Below, piece by piece: positions 8,779 through 18,540 of a DNA stretch of 64,000 nt. The first letter of the stretch is position 1. The number at the start of each line of letters is the position of its first letter. Source of the stretch: Roseovarius mucosus (GTDB lineage: Bacteria > Pseudomonadota > Alphaproteobacteria > Rhodobacterales > Rhodobacteraceae). Position numbers and translations under genes: made by a program. The stretch covers positions 4,043,501 through 4,107,500 of the forward strand of contig NZ_CP020474.1 in assembly GCF_002080415.1 (NCBI RefSeq), read 5' to 3'. Under the pieces are notes generated by a model. It was not told the origin of the DNA. It did no database searches and saw nothing but the letters and a program-made list of their open reading frames with translations.

Positions 8779-10227
8779 ATGTCCGTCCGTACCCTCGTCA
8801 AATCCATCCAAGACATCATGCGCAAAGACACCGGCGTGGATGGCGATGCGCAGCGCATCAGCCAGCTTTGCTGGATGTTCTTCCTCAAGATCATCGACGA
8901 TCAGGATCAGGAGCTCGAACTTACCAAGGACGACTACACCTCGCCCATTCCAGAAGCTCTGCAATGGCGCGCCTGGGCGGCAGACCCAGAGGGGATAACC
9001 GGCGACACGCTGCTGGATTTCGTGAACAACACCCTGTTCCCCGAACTCAAGGCCCTGCCCACCAATGCAGGCCCCCGTGCCAAGGTCGTCCGCGATGTGT
9101 TCGAGGATGCATACAACTACATGAAATCCGGCCAGCTGATGCGGCAGATCATCAACAAGATCAACGAGGTCGACTTCAATAACCTGACCGAGCGCCAGCA
9201 CTTCGGCGACATCTACGAGCAAATCCTCAACGATCTGCAAAACGCGGGCAACGCGGGCGAATACTACACCCCGCGCGCGGTCACCGCCTTTATGGTCCAG
9301 CAGATCGACCCGCATCCCGGAGAAATCATGTTCGACCCGGCCTGCGGCACCGGCGGCTTTCTGACCTGCGCCATGCGCCACATGCGCGAGCGCTACGTCA
9401 AACGCCCCGAGCATGAGGCGCTGATGCAGGGCGCCCTGCGCGCGGTGGAAAAGAAACCGTTGCCCCACATGCTCTGCGTCACCAACATGCTGCTGAACGG
9501 GGTCGAAGAACCCGACTTCGTACGCCACGACAACACCCTCGCGCGGCCGCTGGTCAGCTGGACCCGTGATGAGCGCGTCGACATCGTCCTCACCAACCCA
9601 CCCTTCGGCGGCAAGGAAGAGGATGGGATCGAATCCAACTTCCCCACCTTCCGCACCCGCGAAACCGCCGATCTGTTCCTTGCCCTGATCATCCGCCTGC
9701 TCAAACCCGGTGGCCGTGCCGCTGTGGTGCTGCCCGACGGGTCGCTCTTCGGCGAAGGCATCAAGACCCGCCTGAAAGAACACCTGATGGAGGAATGCAA
9801 CCTGCACACCATCGTGCGGCTGCCGAACTCGGTCTTCAAACCCTATGCGTCCATCGGCACCAACCTGCTGTTTTTTGAAAAGGGCACGCCCACGCAGGAC
9901 ATCTGGTATTGGGAACACCGCGTGCCCGAGGGGCAAAAGGCCTATTCGATGACCAAGCCGATCCGGCTGGATCATCTGGCCGACTGCGCCGCATGGTGGG
10001 GCGGGGCAGGGCGGCAAGGGCGGGTGGAAGGGCCTCAGGCGTGGAAGGTCACGGCGGAAGAGATCAAGGCGCGCGGCTATAACCTTGACGTCAAGAACCC
10101 CCATACGGTGGCCGAGGATCACGGCGACCCCGAAACCCTGCTGGCCGATTTGGAGGCTGCCGAGACGCAGGTGGCCACCCTGCGTGATCAATTGAAGGCG
10201 ATCCTGACCGAGGCGCTGGCACGATGA
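8779..10227 (+). CDS. hsdM: Type I DNA methyltransferase, M subunit
   Basis: A 482-residue HsdM. It has an N-terminal helical HsdM_N domain (residues 1-130), then an N6-adenine methyltransferase fold: the S-adenosylmethionine site FDPACGTGGF (about residue 180) and the catalytic NPPFGG motif (about 273). A long C-terminal helical tail probably contacts HsdS. It modifies adenine in the sequence chosen by HsdS and protects host DNA. The stop overlaps the start of hsdS (ATGA at 10224-10227), which is usual for coupled M and S subunits. Confidence 0.95.
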   Translation: MSVRTLVKSIQDIMRKDTGVDGDAQRISQLCWMFFLKIIDDQDQELELTKDDYTSPIPEALQWRAWAADPEGITGDTLLDFVNNTLFPELKALPTNAGPRAKVVRDVFEDAYNYMKSGQLMRQIINKINEVDFNNLTERQHFGDIYEQILNDLQNAGNAGEYYTPRAVTAFMVQQIDPHPGEIMFDPACGTGGFLTCAMRHMRERYVKRPEHEALMQGALRAVEKKPLPHMLCVTNMLLNGVEEPDFVRHDNTLARPLVSWTRDERVDIVLTNPPFGGKEEDGIESNFPTFRTRETADLFLALIIRLLKPGGRAAVVLPDGSLFGEGIKTRLKEHLMEECNLHTIVRLPNSVFKPYASIGTNLLFFEKGTPTQDIWYWEHRVPEGQKAYSMTKPIRLDHLADCAAWWGGAGRQGRVEGPQAWKVTAEEIKARGYNLDVKNPHTVAEDHGDPETLLADLEAAETQVATLRDQLKAILTEALAR

Positions 10228-11924
10228 GGGGAGAGGACTTTACCGCCGACCGCCTGCTGGCGCTCTATGACCGCGTGGCCGACTCTGAGGACGCCATCCC
10301 CCGCCTGCGCCGCTTTGTGCTGGATCTGGCCGTGCGCGGGAAACTGGTGGAGCATGACCCGAGCGACGAACCGGCGGCAGAGTTGCTGAAGCGGATCGCG
10401 AAGGAAAAGGCGCGGTTGGTGAAGGCGGGCGAGATCAAGGAGGCCAAGCCAATTTCCTTTATTGGCGAGCCTGTGACACCTGCGCCAATGGGCTGGATGG
10501 TTGTGCCATTGGGTGAAGTCATAAATCGTCACCTCGGCGGAGGGACCCCGTCTAAGAATGACCACTCCTATTGGGGCGGCGATATACGCTGGGCCAGCGT
10601 AAAGGACGTTGGCAAGGCCAAGTATGTCGATGATACCATTGATCGGATCACCGAGAAGGGTCTGGAAAATAGCGCTTCCAACCTTGTTCCTGCTGGAAAC
10701 CTGATTGTCGTAACCCGAATGGGGCTTGGACAACTCTCGATCAATCGAGTTCCGGTGGCAATCAATCAGGATCTGCGCGCGCTGTTTCTCTCGCCTTTTG
10801 TGGACATTGATTTTGTTTACAATTTCTTCCTGACCTATGGGATGGAAGGCACTGGACTGACCGTTAAGGGCATCAAGATCGAAGAGTTGCTGGGGATAGC
10901 CTTCCCCCTCCCCCCCCTCGCCGAGCAGCGGCGGATCGTGGCCAAGGTGGATGAACTCATGGCGCTGTGTGACAGGCTGGAGGCGGCGCGGGCGGGGCGC
11001 GAGGGGGTGCGGGATCGGCTGACCGCCGCCACCCTTGCCCGCCTGACCGCTGCCGAGACCGACGCGGAAACCTTCCCCACTCACGTCCGCTTTGCCCTGC
11101 AATCCCTCCCCACCCTCACCACCCGCCCAGATCAGATCAAAACCCTCCGCCAAACCATCCTGAACCTCGCCGTGCGGGGGAAGCTGGTGGCGCAAGACCC
11201 AACCGACGAACCTGCGGCGGAGTTGTTGAAGCGGATTGAAAAGGAACGCGCGGCCCGGTTAGCCGGTGGTCGCGCGCAACTGATGAACGAACTAGAAGCA
11301 GTCGCTGAACACGAACAAGACTTTTATCTTCCTAAAGAATGGAGATGGACGCGGCTTGGCACTGTAATCAAGCTTTGGAATGGCTTCGCCTTCAAGAGCG
11401 CTGACTTCAAGACTACCGGCATACCCGTCATCCGTATTGGCGACTTATCTGACGGTGAGGTAAAGCTCTCCTCGTCCGTTCACGTGTCGAGCGATGTCGC
11501 AGCTTCAGTCTCTGATGAAGTCTGGATTCCAGAGGACGCTCTGTTGCTTGCGATGTCGGGTGCAACAACTGGGAAAACGGCGTTCAATCGAACCGGTAAG
11601 AAATTGCTTCTGAACCAACGTGTTGGGCGCATCGATTGCTTTTCGATGAATGTCAACTTTATCAGGTTCTTCTTCGAAACGATCATCGCTCGAAACCTGA
11701 GTATTTCCCTTGGGACCGCCATTCCGAACCTCAGCACAAAGCAGATATATGAAACTGCGATCCCCCTCCCACCCCTCGCCGAACAACACCGCATCGTGGC
11801 ACGCGTCGATGCCCTGATGGCGCTTTGCGATCAGTTGGAAGCCAGCCTCACCGCCGCCACCACCACCCGCTCTCGCCTGCTGGAATCTCTGTTGCACGAG
11901 GCCTTGAACGGGGCCGTCGCATGA
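10224..11924 (+). CDS. hsdS: Type I specificity subunit
   Basis: A 566-residue HsdS with two target-recognition domains (about residues 90-240 and 370-520), each followed by the conserved segment ending in PLPPLAEQ(R/H)RIVA and a coiled-coil spacer. Before each recognition domain is the conserved repeat LAVRGKLV...DEPAAELLKRI (about residues 35-65 and 313-345). The two halves each read one half of a split target. The target itself cannot be read from sequence. Codon use is less GC-biased in both recognition domains than in the repeats, as expected for domains exchanged by recombination. Confidence 0.93.
   Translation: MRGEDFTADRLLALYDRVADSEDAIPRLRRFVLDLAVRGKLVEHDPSDEPAAELLKRIAKEKARLVKAGEIKEAKPISFIGEPVTPAPMGWMVVPLGEVINRHLGGGTPSKNDHSYWGGDIRWASVKDVGKAKYVDDTIDRITEKGLENSASNLVPAGNLIVVTRMGLGQLSINRVPVAINQDLRALFLSPFVDIDFVYNFFLTYGMEGTGLTVKGIKIEELLGIAFPLPPLAEQRRIVAKVDELMALCDRLEAARAGREGVRDRLTAATLARLTAAETDAETFPTHVRFALQSLPTLTTRPDQIKTLRQTILNLAVRGKLVAQDPTDEPAAELLKRIEKERAARLAGGRAQLMNELEAVAEHEQDFYLPKEWRWTRLGTVIKLWNGFAFKSADFKTTGIPVIRIGDLSDGEVKLSSSVHVSSDVAASVSDEVWIPEDALLLAMSGATTGKTAFNRTGKKLLLNQRVGRIDCFSMNVNFIRFFFETIIARNLSISLGTAIPNLSTKQIYETAIPLPPLAEQHRIVARVDALMALCDQLEASLTAATTTRSRLLESLLHEALNGAVA
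10322..11250 (+). repeat. Internal direct repeats of hsdS
   Basis: The segment 10322-10410 recurs at 11162-11250 with high identity (both encode the LAVRGKLV...AAELLKRI block). A second pair lies near 10906-10983 and 11762-11840 (PPLAEQ...MALCD block). These repeats flank the two recognition domains and could support domain swapping by homologous recombination. Confidence 0.8.
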
Positions 11925-11996
11925 CCGCGACGTCTTGGTTTTATCCGGTTGCCGCTTTGCCTGTGTAACGACCCCCACACGAAAGATTTGCCTGAC

Positions 11997-14900
11997 ATGC
12001 TGACCCAAACAGACCGCCTGACGACAAAAGTTCTGAATGACGCCCGGCGCAAGCTGTTGGAAACCGGCACCCGGAACCGCCTGATCCACGTCAACCGCGC
12101 GAACCAGCGGGCCAATACGCTGAACATCATCAACGAGCGGTGCGACGACATCTTTGGCATCCTGCGCGATCAGGCCAAGCGGATGCGGTTCAAGCCCACG
12201 GGCAAGGATCGCAAGCCCGGCGAAGAGGACGAGGCCAGCCAGTTCACACTGTTGCCGATGGAGGAGGGCGCAGGTGCGGCAGGCCCCGAGCGGTTTACCG
12301 ACCAGTTTCTGGAAACCCCGCTTGGCCCCGAAGCGCAGGCGCGCAGGCTGCTGCGGCTGGCAAGTGACGCCCGCACCGCCGAGGAAGAGCAGGGGCTCAA
12401 CATCCTTTACCTTGCCATCGGGTTCCTGAAATGGCGCGAAAGCAGCAGTTCGGATATCTGGCGCGAGGCGCCCTTGGTGCTGTTGCCGGTCGAGTTGGTG
12501 CGCAACGAGCGGACCTCGACCTATGACATTCGCGCGCGCGAGGATGACATCACCACCAACCTGCCGCTGCAGGAACGGTTGCGCACGGATTTTGGTATTC
12601 TGTTGCCCGAGATTGAGGAGGGCGAAGGCTGGCAGCCGTCAACGTATTTTGCCCAAGTTACGGATGCGGTTTCCGGCCAGCCCGGTTGGGCGGTCGATGC
12701 TGACGGGATGCAGCTTGGGTTTTTCTCCTTCGCCAAGCTCTTGATGCACCGCGACCTTGACCCAGCGGCGTGGCCGAATGGCGGGCTGACGCAAAGCCCG
12801 CTCTTGGGGGGGCTATTGGCCGAAGGGTTTGATGGCGGCACGTCGATTTTCGGGCCAGAGGACAAGCTGGATGCGCTGCTGGACCCCGCGGATATCATTC
12901 AGGTCGTCGATGCGGATGCGTCGCAGACCAAGGTGATCGAAGAGGTGCGGCACGGGGCGAACCTTGTGGTGCAGGGACCGCCCGGCACGGGAAAATCGCA
13001 GACCATCACCAACCTGATCGCAGCGGCGGCGCATGACGGCAAAACGGTGCTGTTCGTGGCCGAAAAGATGGCGGCGTTGTCGGTTGTGCATCACCGGCTG
13101 GTGCGGTCGGGGCTGCGCGATATCTGTCTGGAGCTGCACTCGCGCAGTGCGAATAAAAAGGCGTTGGCGCAAGAGCTTGGCCGGACGTTGAGCGCCAGTG
13201 CGGCGGCAGTGCCGGGGGTGTCTGATGTCTCAGGCCTGCGTCAGAACCGGGACGCGTTGAACCGGATTTCAGACCTGCTGCACACGCCCGTGGGCGCATC
13301 GGGCGACACGCCGTTCCGGGCCATGTCCGAGATTATCGGCCTGATCGGCAAAGGCGCGCAGCCGCCGTCGATCCCGCTGGAGGGGCTTGAACGGCTGGAC
13401 GCGCCCGCGCGCAAGGCCGCGTTGGGGGCCATCGCGCGCTTTATCGAGGCGTTGCGGGTTGTGGGCGCGCCGGACGCACACCCTTACCGCGGTGTGCGGG
13501 AGTATGATCTTCAACCAACCGATCTATCACGCTTGGGCGGCGAACTGGCCGCCGCTGCTGCCGCGCTGACACATGTTTCGGCAGAGGCCGCGCTTTTGGC
13601 ACCCAGCCTCCTGCGGCCTGCACCTGTGACGCTGGCGGATGCTGCGGCACTGGTGTCCGGTTTGAATATATTGGCCTCAGCGCCCGCGCATGCACAGCCT
13701 TTTATCACGCAAAGCCTGCTTGACCGCGTTGATCAGCCCCGCTTGATCGAAGCTTTGACGGCCGGGATCGAATGGTCCGAAGCGCGCCACGAGGCCGAAG
13801 GTAGGTTCACGCCAGCCGCGTGGTCGGCAGAGCTTGTATCGCTGCGGTCTGCTATTACGGGTGGGCAATCATCCTTCCTTGCGCGGATTTTCGGGCCATA
13901 CCGCAAGGCATCGGGCGTTTTGGCCGGGCTGTTGTCGGGCGCGCTTCCAAAGCCCGCCGCTGAGCGTTTGGCGCTGGTTGACCAGTTGGCAGGCGTGCAG
14001 GCCCGCAGGCAGCGACTTGCTGATGAGGAAGCGTGGCTGCAAGTGGCCTTGGGCGAGAATTGGCGTGGTGAGCGCACGGAATTTGCCGCGATCAAGGAAA
14101 TCTCAACCTGGCTCGCAACGGCGAAGGCGGCTGGCTTTGCCACGGCGGACGATCTTCTGGCCGCTCTGGCCGAAATCAAAACGCCGGGACAAGCCGCGCT
14201 TTCTCTGGCGGCTTTGGTGCGCGACGCGCAGGAAAAGGCGGAAAAGCCGATTACCCGGTTGGGGTTTGATCTTGAACAGGCCGGGTTGTCGTCGGAATTG
14301 AAAGAGGCTGATCTAACTGATTTGGCGGCAGTGTTTGAACGGATGCAGACAGAAAGCGGGCGCTATGCCGATTGGGCGGCCCTTGCGCGCGCGACGGCGC
14401 AGACGGTGGAGAACGGAGCAGGCGACGTGATTGACGCGGTTGCGGATGGTCGCGTCGAACCTGCCGCCGCTGGGGACGAATTTACCTATGCTTGCGCCGA
14501 GGCGCGTTGGAATGCGGCACGCGCGGTGCTGCCCGAACTTGGGCAAGTGGCTGGTTTGGACCGGCATGAGCTTGTGCAGATGTTTCAGGAAAAGGAGCGC
14601 TCGCGTCTGAACGAGGCCCAAACGCTGATCCTTGCGCGCCATTTTGCCCAGATCCCCAAGGGCAGCATGGGGGAAATGGGCGTCATTCGCGGTGAGATTG
14701 GTCGCAAAAGCCGCCATAAGCCGATCCGCTGGGTGATGAAAAACGCGGGCTCGATGGTGCAGCGTATCAAGCCCGTCATGCTGATGAGCCCGATTTCCGT
14801 GGCGCAGTTTCTGCCGCCCGGCACGGTGACCTTTGATTTGCTGGTGATTGATGAGGCGTCGCAGATCCGGCCTGAGGATGCGTTGGGCGTGATTGCCCGC

Positions 14901-16700
14901 GCGCGCCAGATCGTGGTGGTCGGGGACCAAAAGCAACTGCCGCCAACGTCGTTCTTTGATCGTCTTGTGGACGATGTCGAAGACAACGAAGAGGACGACG
15001 AAATGCCCGCAGGCGCAACGGCGGCAGATATGGAAAGTATCCTGTCGCTTTGCGAAGCCCGTGGTTTGCGGTCGCGCATGCTGGAATGGCATTATCGGTC
15101 CCGCGATCCATCCTTGATCCGGGTGTCGAACGCGGAATTCTATGATGACAATCTGGTTCTGCCGCCATCGCCACTGCAGCTCGATCCCAATTATGGGATG
15201 AAGTTCCGGCGCGTGCCGGGTGTTTATGCCCGCGGGAAAACTACGTCAGCCCGGGCTGGAACCAACAAGATCGAGGCGCAGCATGTGGTCAAAGCCGTTG
15301 CTGAACATGCCCGCAAAAGCCCCGACCTGTCACTTGGCGTTGTGGCCTTTTCCAAAGCGCAGTCTGATACATTGACCGAGGCGTTGGAATATGAACGCCG
15401 CCGCGATCCGGTTCTGGAGGCGTTCCTGCGCGAAGGTCGGGCCGAGGATGTTTTCGTGAAGAACATCGAAAACGTGCAAGGCGATGAGCGTGATGTGATC
15501 CTGATTTCGGTCGGCTACGGTCCGCAAGAGCCCAACGGTCGGTTGGCATCCATGTCATTCGGCCCGGTGAATGGGGAAGGTGGCGAACGCCGCCTGAACG
15601 TTTTGTTCTCGCGTGCAAGGGTGCGCTGTGAAATTTTCGCCTCGTTCGATCCCGGCGACATTGACCCAAGCCGGTCATCGCGCGTCGGGCCGCGCGTTTT
15701 GAAACGCTTTCTCGATTTCGCGAAAACCGGGATCATTGAAGAACAGGTGGCAACCGGTCTTGATGCGGATAGCCCTTTTGAAGAGGATGTCGCCCGCGTC
15801 ATTCGTGAGCTTGGTTATGAGGCCGACCCGCAGGTTGGCACCGCTGGTTTCCGCATTGACATCGGGGTGCGCCATCCTGACCGCCCCGGTCAGTATATCG
15901 TCGCGGTTGAATGCGATGGGGCGGCATATCACGCGGCACTTTGGGCACGCGAGCGTGACCGCTTGCGGCAGGATGTGCTCGAGGGCCTTGGCTGGCGCTT
16001 CCACCGGATATGGAGCACGGATTGGTTCCATCGCCGAGATCATGAGATTCGCCGTCTTGCCGAAGCCCTTCTCGCCGCAAAAGAATCTTCTGCGGGCGGC
16101 ATTGTTGTGCGAGGCGCAAATACGGGCGGACTCTTGCAAGTGGTTGATGTGGAACAGAATGCGCCGGGCCCGATCGAGATCGGCCATCTGGAATTGACAG
16201 CCCCTCCCTATCAACGCGCAGATTTGTCGGTCAGAAGCACTGTTGAACCCCACGAGGCGCCTCAGGGGCAGATCGGCGATCTGATCATCAAGATCGTCGA
16301 GATTGAAGGGCCGATCCATGTGGATGAAATCGCAAGAAGAGTCGCAACAGCTTTTGGTAAGCTCAAGGCGGGTAGCCGGATCGTTGACGCGACAACGCGT
16401 GCTTTGAAGGCGGTGCAGAGACGCAGCGACAATCCTCTGAAAACGGCGGGACGGTTTGTCATGACCAAAGATCAGGCCGCCGCTCCGCCGGTTCGAGACC
16501 GGAGGGCAGAGACGGGCGGTGTGCTGAAGGCGGAATATCTGCCTCCCATGGAAATTTCCGCTGCAGTTGCGAAGATAAGTGCTGAAAGCGGCATTATGCC
16601 GCCCGAAGAAATGACCAAAGCCGTGGCGCGTTTACTTGGTTTTCAGCGTGTTGGGCCGGATTTGTCGGAGGGTATCAGGGCGGTCGTGGTGAAAGCCTGA
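11997..16700 (+). CDS. DUF4011-helicase-Vsr-like nuclease-DUF3320 protein (Hhe-like defence protein)
   Basis: A 1,567-residue protein. I chose the ATG at 11997 because the 16 codons upstream (to 11949) do not look like protein. The N-terminus matches DUF4011 (helical, starting TDRLTTKVLNDARRKLLE). A superfamily 1 helicase follows: Walker A GPPGTGKS near residue 326, Walker B LLVIDEASQ near 948, then EWHYRS, NIENVQGDERD and the RRLNVLFSRAR motif. From about residue 1260 there is a Vsr/DUF559-like nuclease domain (FEEDVARVI, then RIDIGV and VAVECDGAAYH). Residues about 1400-1490 match DUF3320. The same architecture is listed in defence-system catalogues, to my memory as Hhe. It lies 72 bases after hsdS on the same strand, so it may share the restriction operon. 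Confidence 0.85.
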   Translation: MLTQTDRLTTKVLNDARRKLLETGTRNRLIHVNRANQRANTLNIINERCDDIFGILRDQAKRMRFKPTGKDRKPGEEDEASQFTLLPMEEGAGAAGPERFTDQFLETPLGPEAQARRLLRLASDARTAEEEQGLNILYLAIGFLKWRESSSSDIWREAPLVLLPVELVRNERTSTYDIRAREDDITTNLPLQERLRTDFGILLPEIEEGEGWQPSTYFAQVTDAVSGQPGWAVDADGMQLGFFSFAKLLMHRDLDPAAWPNGGLTQSPLLGGLLAEGFDGGTSIFGPEDKLDALLDPADIIQVVDADASQTKVIEEVRHGANLVVQGPPGTGKSQTITNLIAAAAHDGKTVLFVAEKMAALSVVHHRLVRSGLRDICLELHSRSANKKALAQELGRTLSASAAAVPGVSDVSGLRQNRDALNRISDLLHTPVGASGDTPFRAMSEIIGLIGKGAQPPSIPLEGLERLDAPARKAALGAIARFIEALRVVGAPDAHPYRGVREYDLQPTDLSRLGGELAAAAAALTHVSAEAALLAPSLLRPAPVTLADAAALVSGLNILASAPAHAQPFITQSLLDRVDQPRLIEALTAGIEWSEARHEAEGRFTPAAWSAELVSLRSAITGGQSSFLARIFGPYRKASGVLAGLLSGALPKPAAERLALVDQLAGVQARRQRLADEEAWLQVALGENWRGERTEFAAIKEISTWLATAKAAGFATADDLLAALAEIKTPGQAALSLAALVRDAQEKAEKPITRLGFDLEQAGLSSELKEADLTDLAAVFERMQTESGRYADWAALARATAQTVENGAGDVIDAVADGRVEPAAAGDEFTYACAEARWNAARAVLPELGQVAGLDRHELVQMFQEKERSRLNEAQTLILARHFAQIPKGSMGEMGVIRGEIGRKSRHKPIRWVMKNAGSMVQRIKPVMLMSPISVAQFLPPGTVTFDLLVIDEASQIRPEDALGVIARARQIVVVGDQKQLPPTSFFDRLVDDVEDNEEDDEMPAGATAADMESILSLCEARGLRSRMLEWHYRSRDPSLIRVSNAEFYDDNLVLPPSPLQLDPNYGMKFRRVPGVYARGKTTSARAGTNKIEAQHVVKAVAEHARKSPDLSLGVVAFSKAQSDTLTEALEYERRRDPVLEAFLREGRAEDVFVKNIENVQGDERDVILISVGYGPQEPNGRLASMSFGPVNGEGGERRLNVLFSRARVRCEIFASFDPGDIDPSRSSRVGPRVLKRFLDFAKTGIIEEQVATGLDADSPFEEDVARVIRELGYEADPQVGTAGFRIDIGVRHPDRPGQYIVAVECDGAAYHAALWARERDRLRQDVLEGLGWRFHRIWSTDWFHRRDHEIRRLAEALLAAKESSAGGIVVRGANTGGLLQVVDVEQNAPGPIEIGHLELTAPPYQRADLSVRSTVEPHEAPQGQIGDLIIKIVEIEGPIHVDEIARRVATAFGKLKAGSRIVDATTRALKAVQRRSDNPLKTAGRFVMTKDQAAAPPVRDRRAETGGVLKAEYLPPMEISAAVAKISAESGIMPPEEMTKAVARLLGFQRVGPDLSEGIRAVVVKA

Positions 16701-16887
16701 GGGTGGAACAGGCACCTGGAGCAAGAATGACGCACTCGGCGCAGAGGGGACTTTGACCGTGCCATAGGTTGCCGCACTGCCGCTTCCCAGAAGCGGAAAT
16801 TGACGAGCGGTGGCTAGGTCCACAGCCAGTTGGTGACTTAACCTGAGTCTAGTCCTCAAATGACTTGAGAGTGAAGGGGTACTCCAC

Positions 16888-18540
16888 TCAAGTAGAGCAG
16901 GCTGGACAATTTTTTGCTCGTTCAACGTTCTTGAATGGAACTTGGACAGTAGCTGACGGGACTACCTGAACCGTACGCAAATCATAATCGTATCGATCCA
17001 GGAAGACTTCACTTGCATGGGTCGCGGCCAATGCTGCCGCCTGCATAGATGCAGGGACGGCATAGGGAATGAATGAGCCTTGCGCACAGGGCCGAATGGC
17101 TATGCCGGTTTCCCTGGCCTCCGGCTTGAGGGGATTAAAGCGCCACTCGCCCTCGAAACGCGGCTTCAGACAGCGATAGCAAGCTCTGCCTTTTTCCCAG
17201 CGGGCAAGATAGCTTTGTGCAGCAAGGCCATTGCCAAAGAGCATGGTAAATAGCGTCGGCGAAAAGGGCTCAGCACCACCGATCCGCGTGAGCGCGAAGC
17301 CATTCAGCGCCTCGGAGAACTGCTCATCGCCCGTTGCATCGATGACCAGATCATAGCCTGCAAGGCGATCAAAAGTGCCCTGCGCCTGCGCGGCGACGGC
17401 CTCACGCTTCGCGTCCGGAAAATCGCTTCCGATTTGGTCGGCCAAGGCCACGGCCTTGTTTCGCCAAAGATGGCGCGCGCCCAGGATGTGCCGCCCAAGA
17501 TTTTCCGGCTTAAGGTCATCATGGTCGATGAGCAGCAATTCAGCACCGTGCCCTGCACCGAGCTGGACAAGCGCACGGGCGAGATAGCCGCCAATCGTTC
17601 CGCACCCGATCATTGCGAGCCGCTTCCCCGTCAGCGGCGCGGCCCTATCGAGATTGCGCGCAGTGATTTCATCTTGGCTGGCAGGTACGCAATGGAAGGT
17701 CTCCAAGCGCGCGCGTCCGGCCTCTTTTTTCCAGACACCGGGTAGCGCAGACACCCTAAATCCCCCTTGCTCCGACTTCTTGATCAGCGTGGTCTTTTCC
17801 GCGCGGAACCCGATGATCGCATTCGATGCTGCGATCAGGAGCACGGGCCTATCCTTGGCCGTGCCAATGGCAAGATCGACCAATGATCGCGCGCTTCCCG
17901 TTTGCGGCTGAAGCCAGTCGGTCGCGCCTTTCAGTGTAAGAGTCCCGGAAGATGGCGGTCGGATCGCATCAATCGCATGCACGACAGGCGCTTCAAAGGT
18001 CTTGGTGAATGTCCCTCCGGCCTTTTTGGTCCAGGCTTGAAGGCGCTCTTCGCTCTTTCCTGCGATGAGGATCTGGGGACCGTTCTGAAACGCACAGACA
18101 CCGAACACGCAACGCGTTAAGCCCGACTGTTTATCAACAAGGCAATAGGGCGTGGCGCTCCAATAGGCGGCCAGCTCGGCCATGTAGGCTGCGCTCGGGT
18201 TGCCGTGAAGCAATGCGTTGAGCGTTGTACAGGCCTGCTCAAGACAGGAGGCCACACTGCGATCTGGTTGGTAGCGGTCGAGCAAGAACGTGGCTTTGTC
18301 CGCATAGCACAGGCTGCCGTCACTGACGATATGAGCGGTGAGGCGCCTGGGAAGAGCGCCGCGCTTGAGGACGCGAATTTTTGGCATATCGAGAAAGTCG
18401 TAATCGGTAATCTCGATCTCTAAGGATACTGATACCGTGCCAACCTTAACCTGGCCTTGATACCGATCCCGCCCGGAGCCTGGCACGAGGGTAAACCCGT
18501 GTCCGGCAAGAACCTCACGCACGCGCTCCCAGGCGTCCAT
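16888..18540 (-). CDS. cap2: Cap2-like E2-E1 fusion of a CBASS system
   Basis: A 550-residue fusion. The N-terminal about 150 residues form an E2-like domain with His 70 and the candidate catalytic Cys 78 (HIVSDGSLCYAD). The C-terminal half is a ThiF/E1 adenylation domain: GCGTIGG (312-318), LLIDHDDLKPENLGRH, a zinc knuckle (Cys 454, 457, 545, 548) and Cys 485 in RPCAQGSF, a candidate E1 thioester cysteine. In type II CBASS, Cap2 conjugates the CD-NTase C-terminus to target molecules and raises its activity. Its start overlaps the stop of the CD-NTase gene by one base (TGATG at 18538-18542). The next plus-strand gene ends at 16700, leaving no room for a Cap3 protease. Confidence 0.85.
   Translation of the reverse strand: MDAWERVREVLAGHGFTLVPGSGRDRYQGQVKVGTVSVSLEIEITDYDFLDMPKIRVLKRGALPRRLTAHIVSDGSLCYADKATFLLDRYQPDRSVASCLEQACTTLNALLHGNPSAAYMAELAAYWSATPYCLVDKQSGLTRCVFGVCAFQNGPQILIAGKSEERLQAWTKKAGGTFTKTFEAPVVHAIDAIRPPSSGTLTLKGATDWLQPQTGSARSLVDLAIGTAKDRPVLLIAASNAIIGFRAEKTTLIKKSEQGGFRVSALPGVWKKEAGRARLETFHCVPASQDEITARNLDRAAPLTGKRLAMIGCGTIGGYLARALVQLGAGHGAELLLIDHDDLKPENLGRHILGARHLWRNKAVALADQIGSDFPDAKREAVAAQAQGTFDRLAGYDLVIDATGDEQFSEALNGFALTRIGGAEPFSPTLFTMLFGNGLAAQSYLARWEKGRACYRCLKPRFEGEWRFNPLKPEARETGIAIRPCAQGSFIPYAVPASMQAAALAATHASEVFLDRYDYDLRTVQVVPSATVQVPFKNVERAKNCPACST

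Noticed and set aside
8122..10191. 689-codon minus-strand frame
   Set aside because: Antisense to hsdR/hsdM; no start signals or domains. Long antisense frames are expected in GC-rich DNA.
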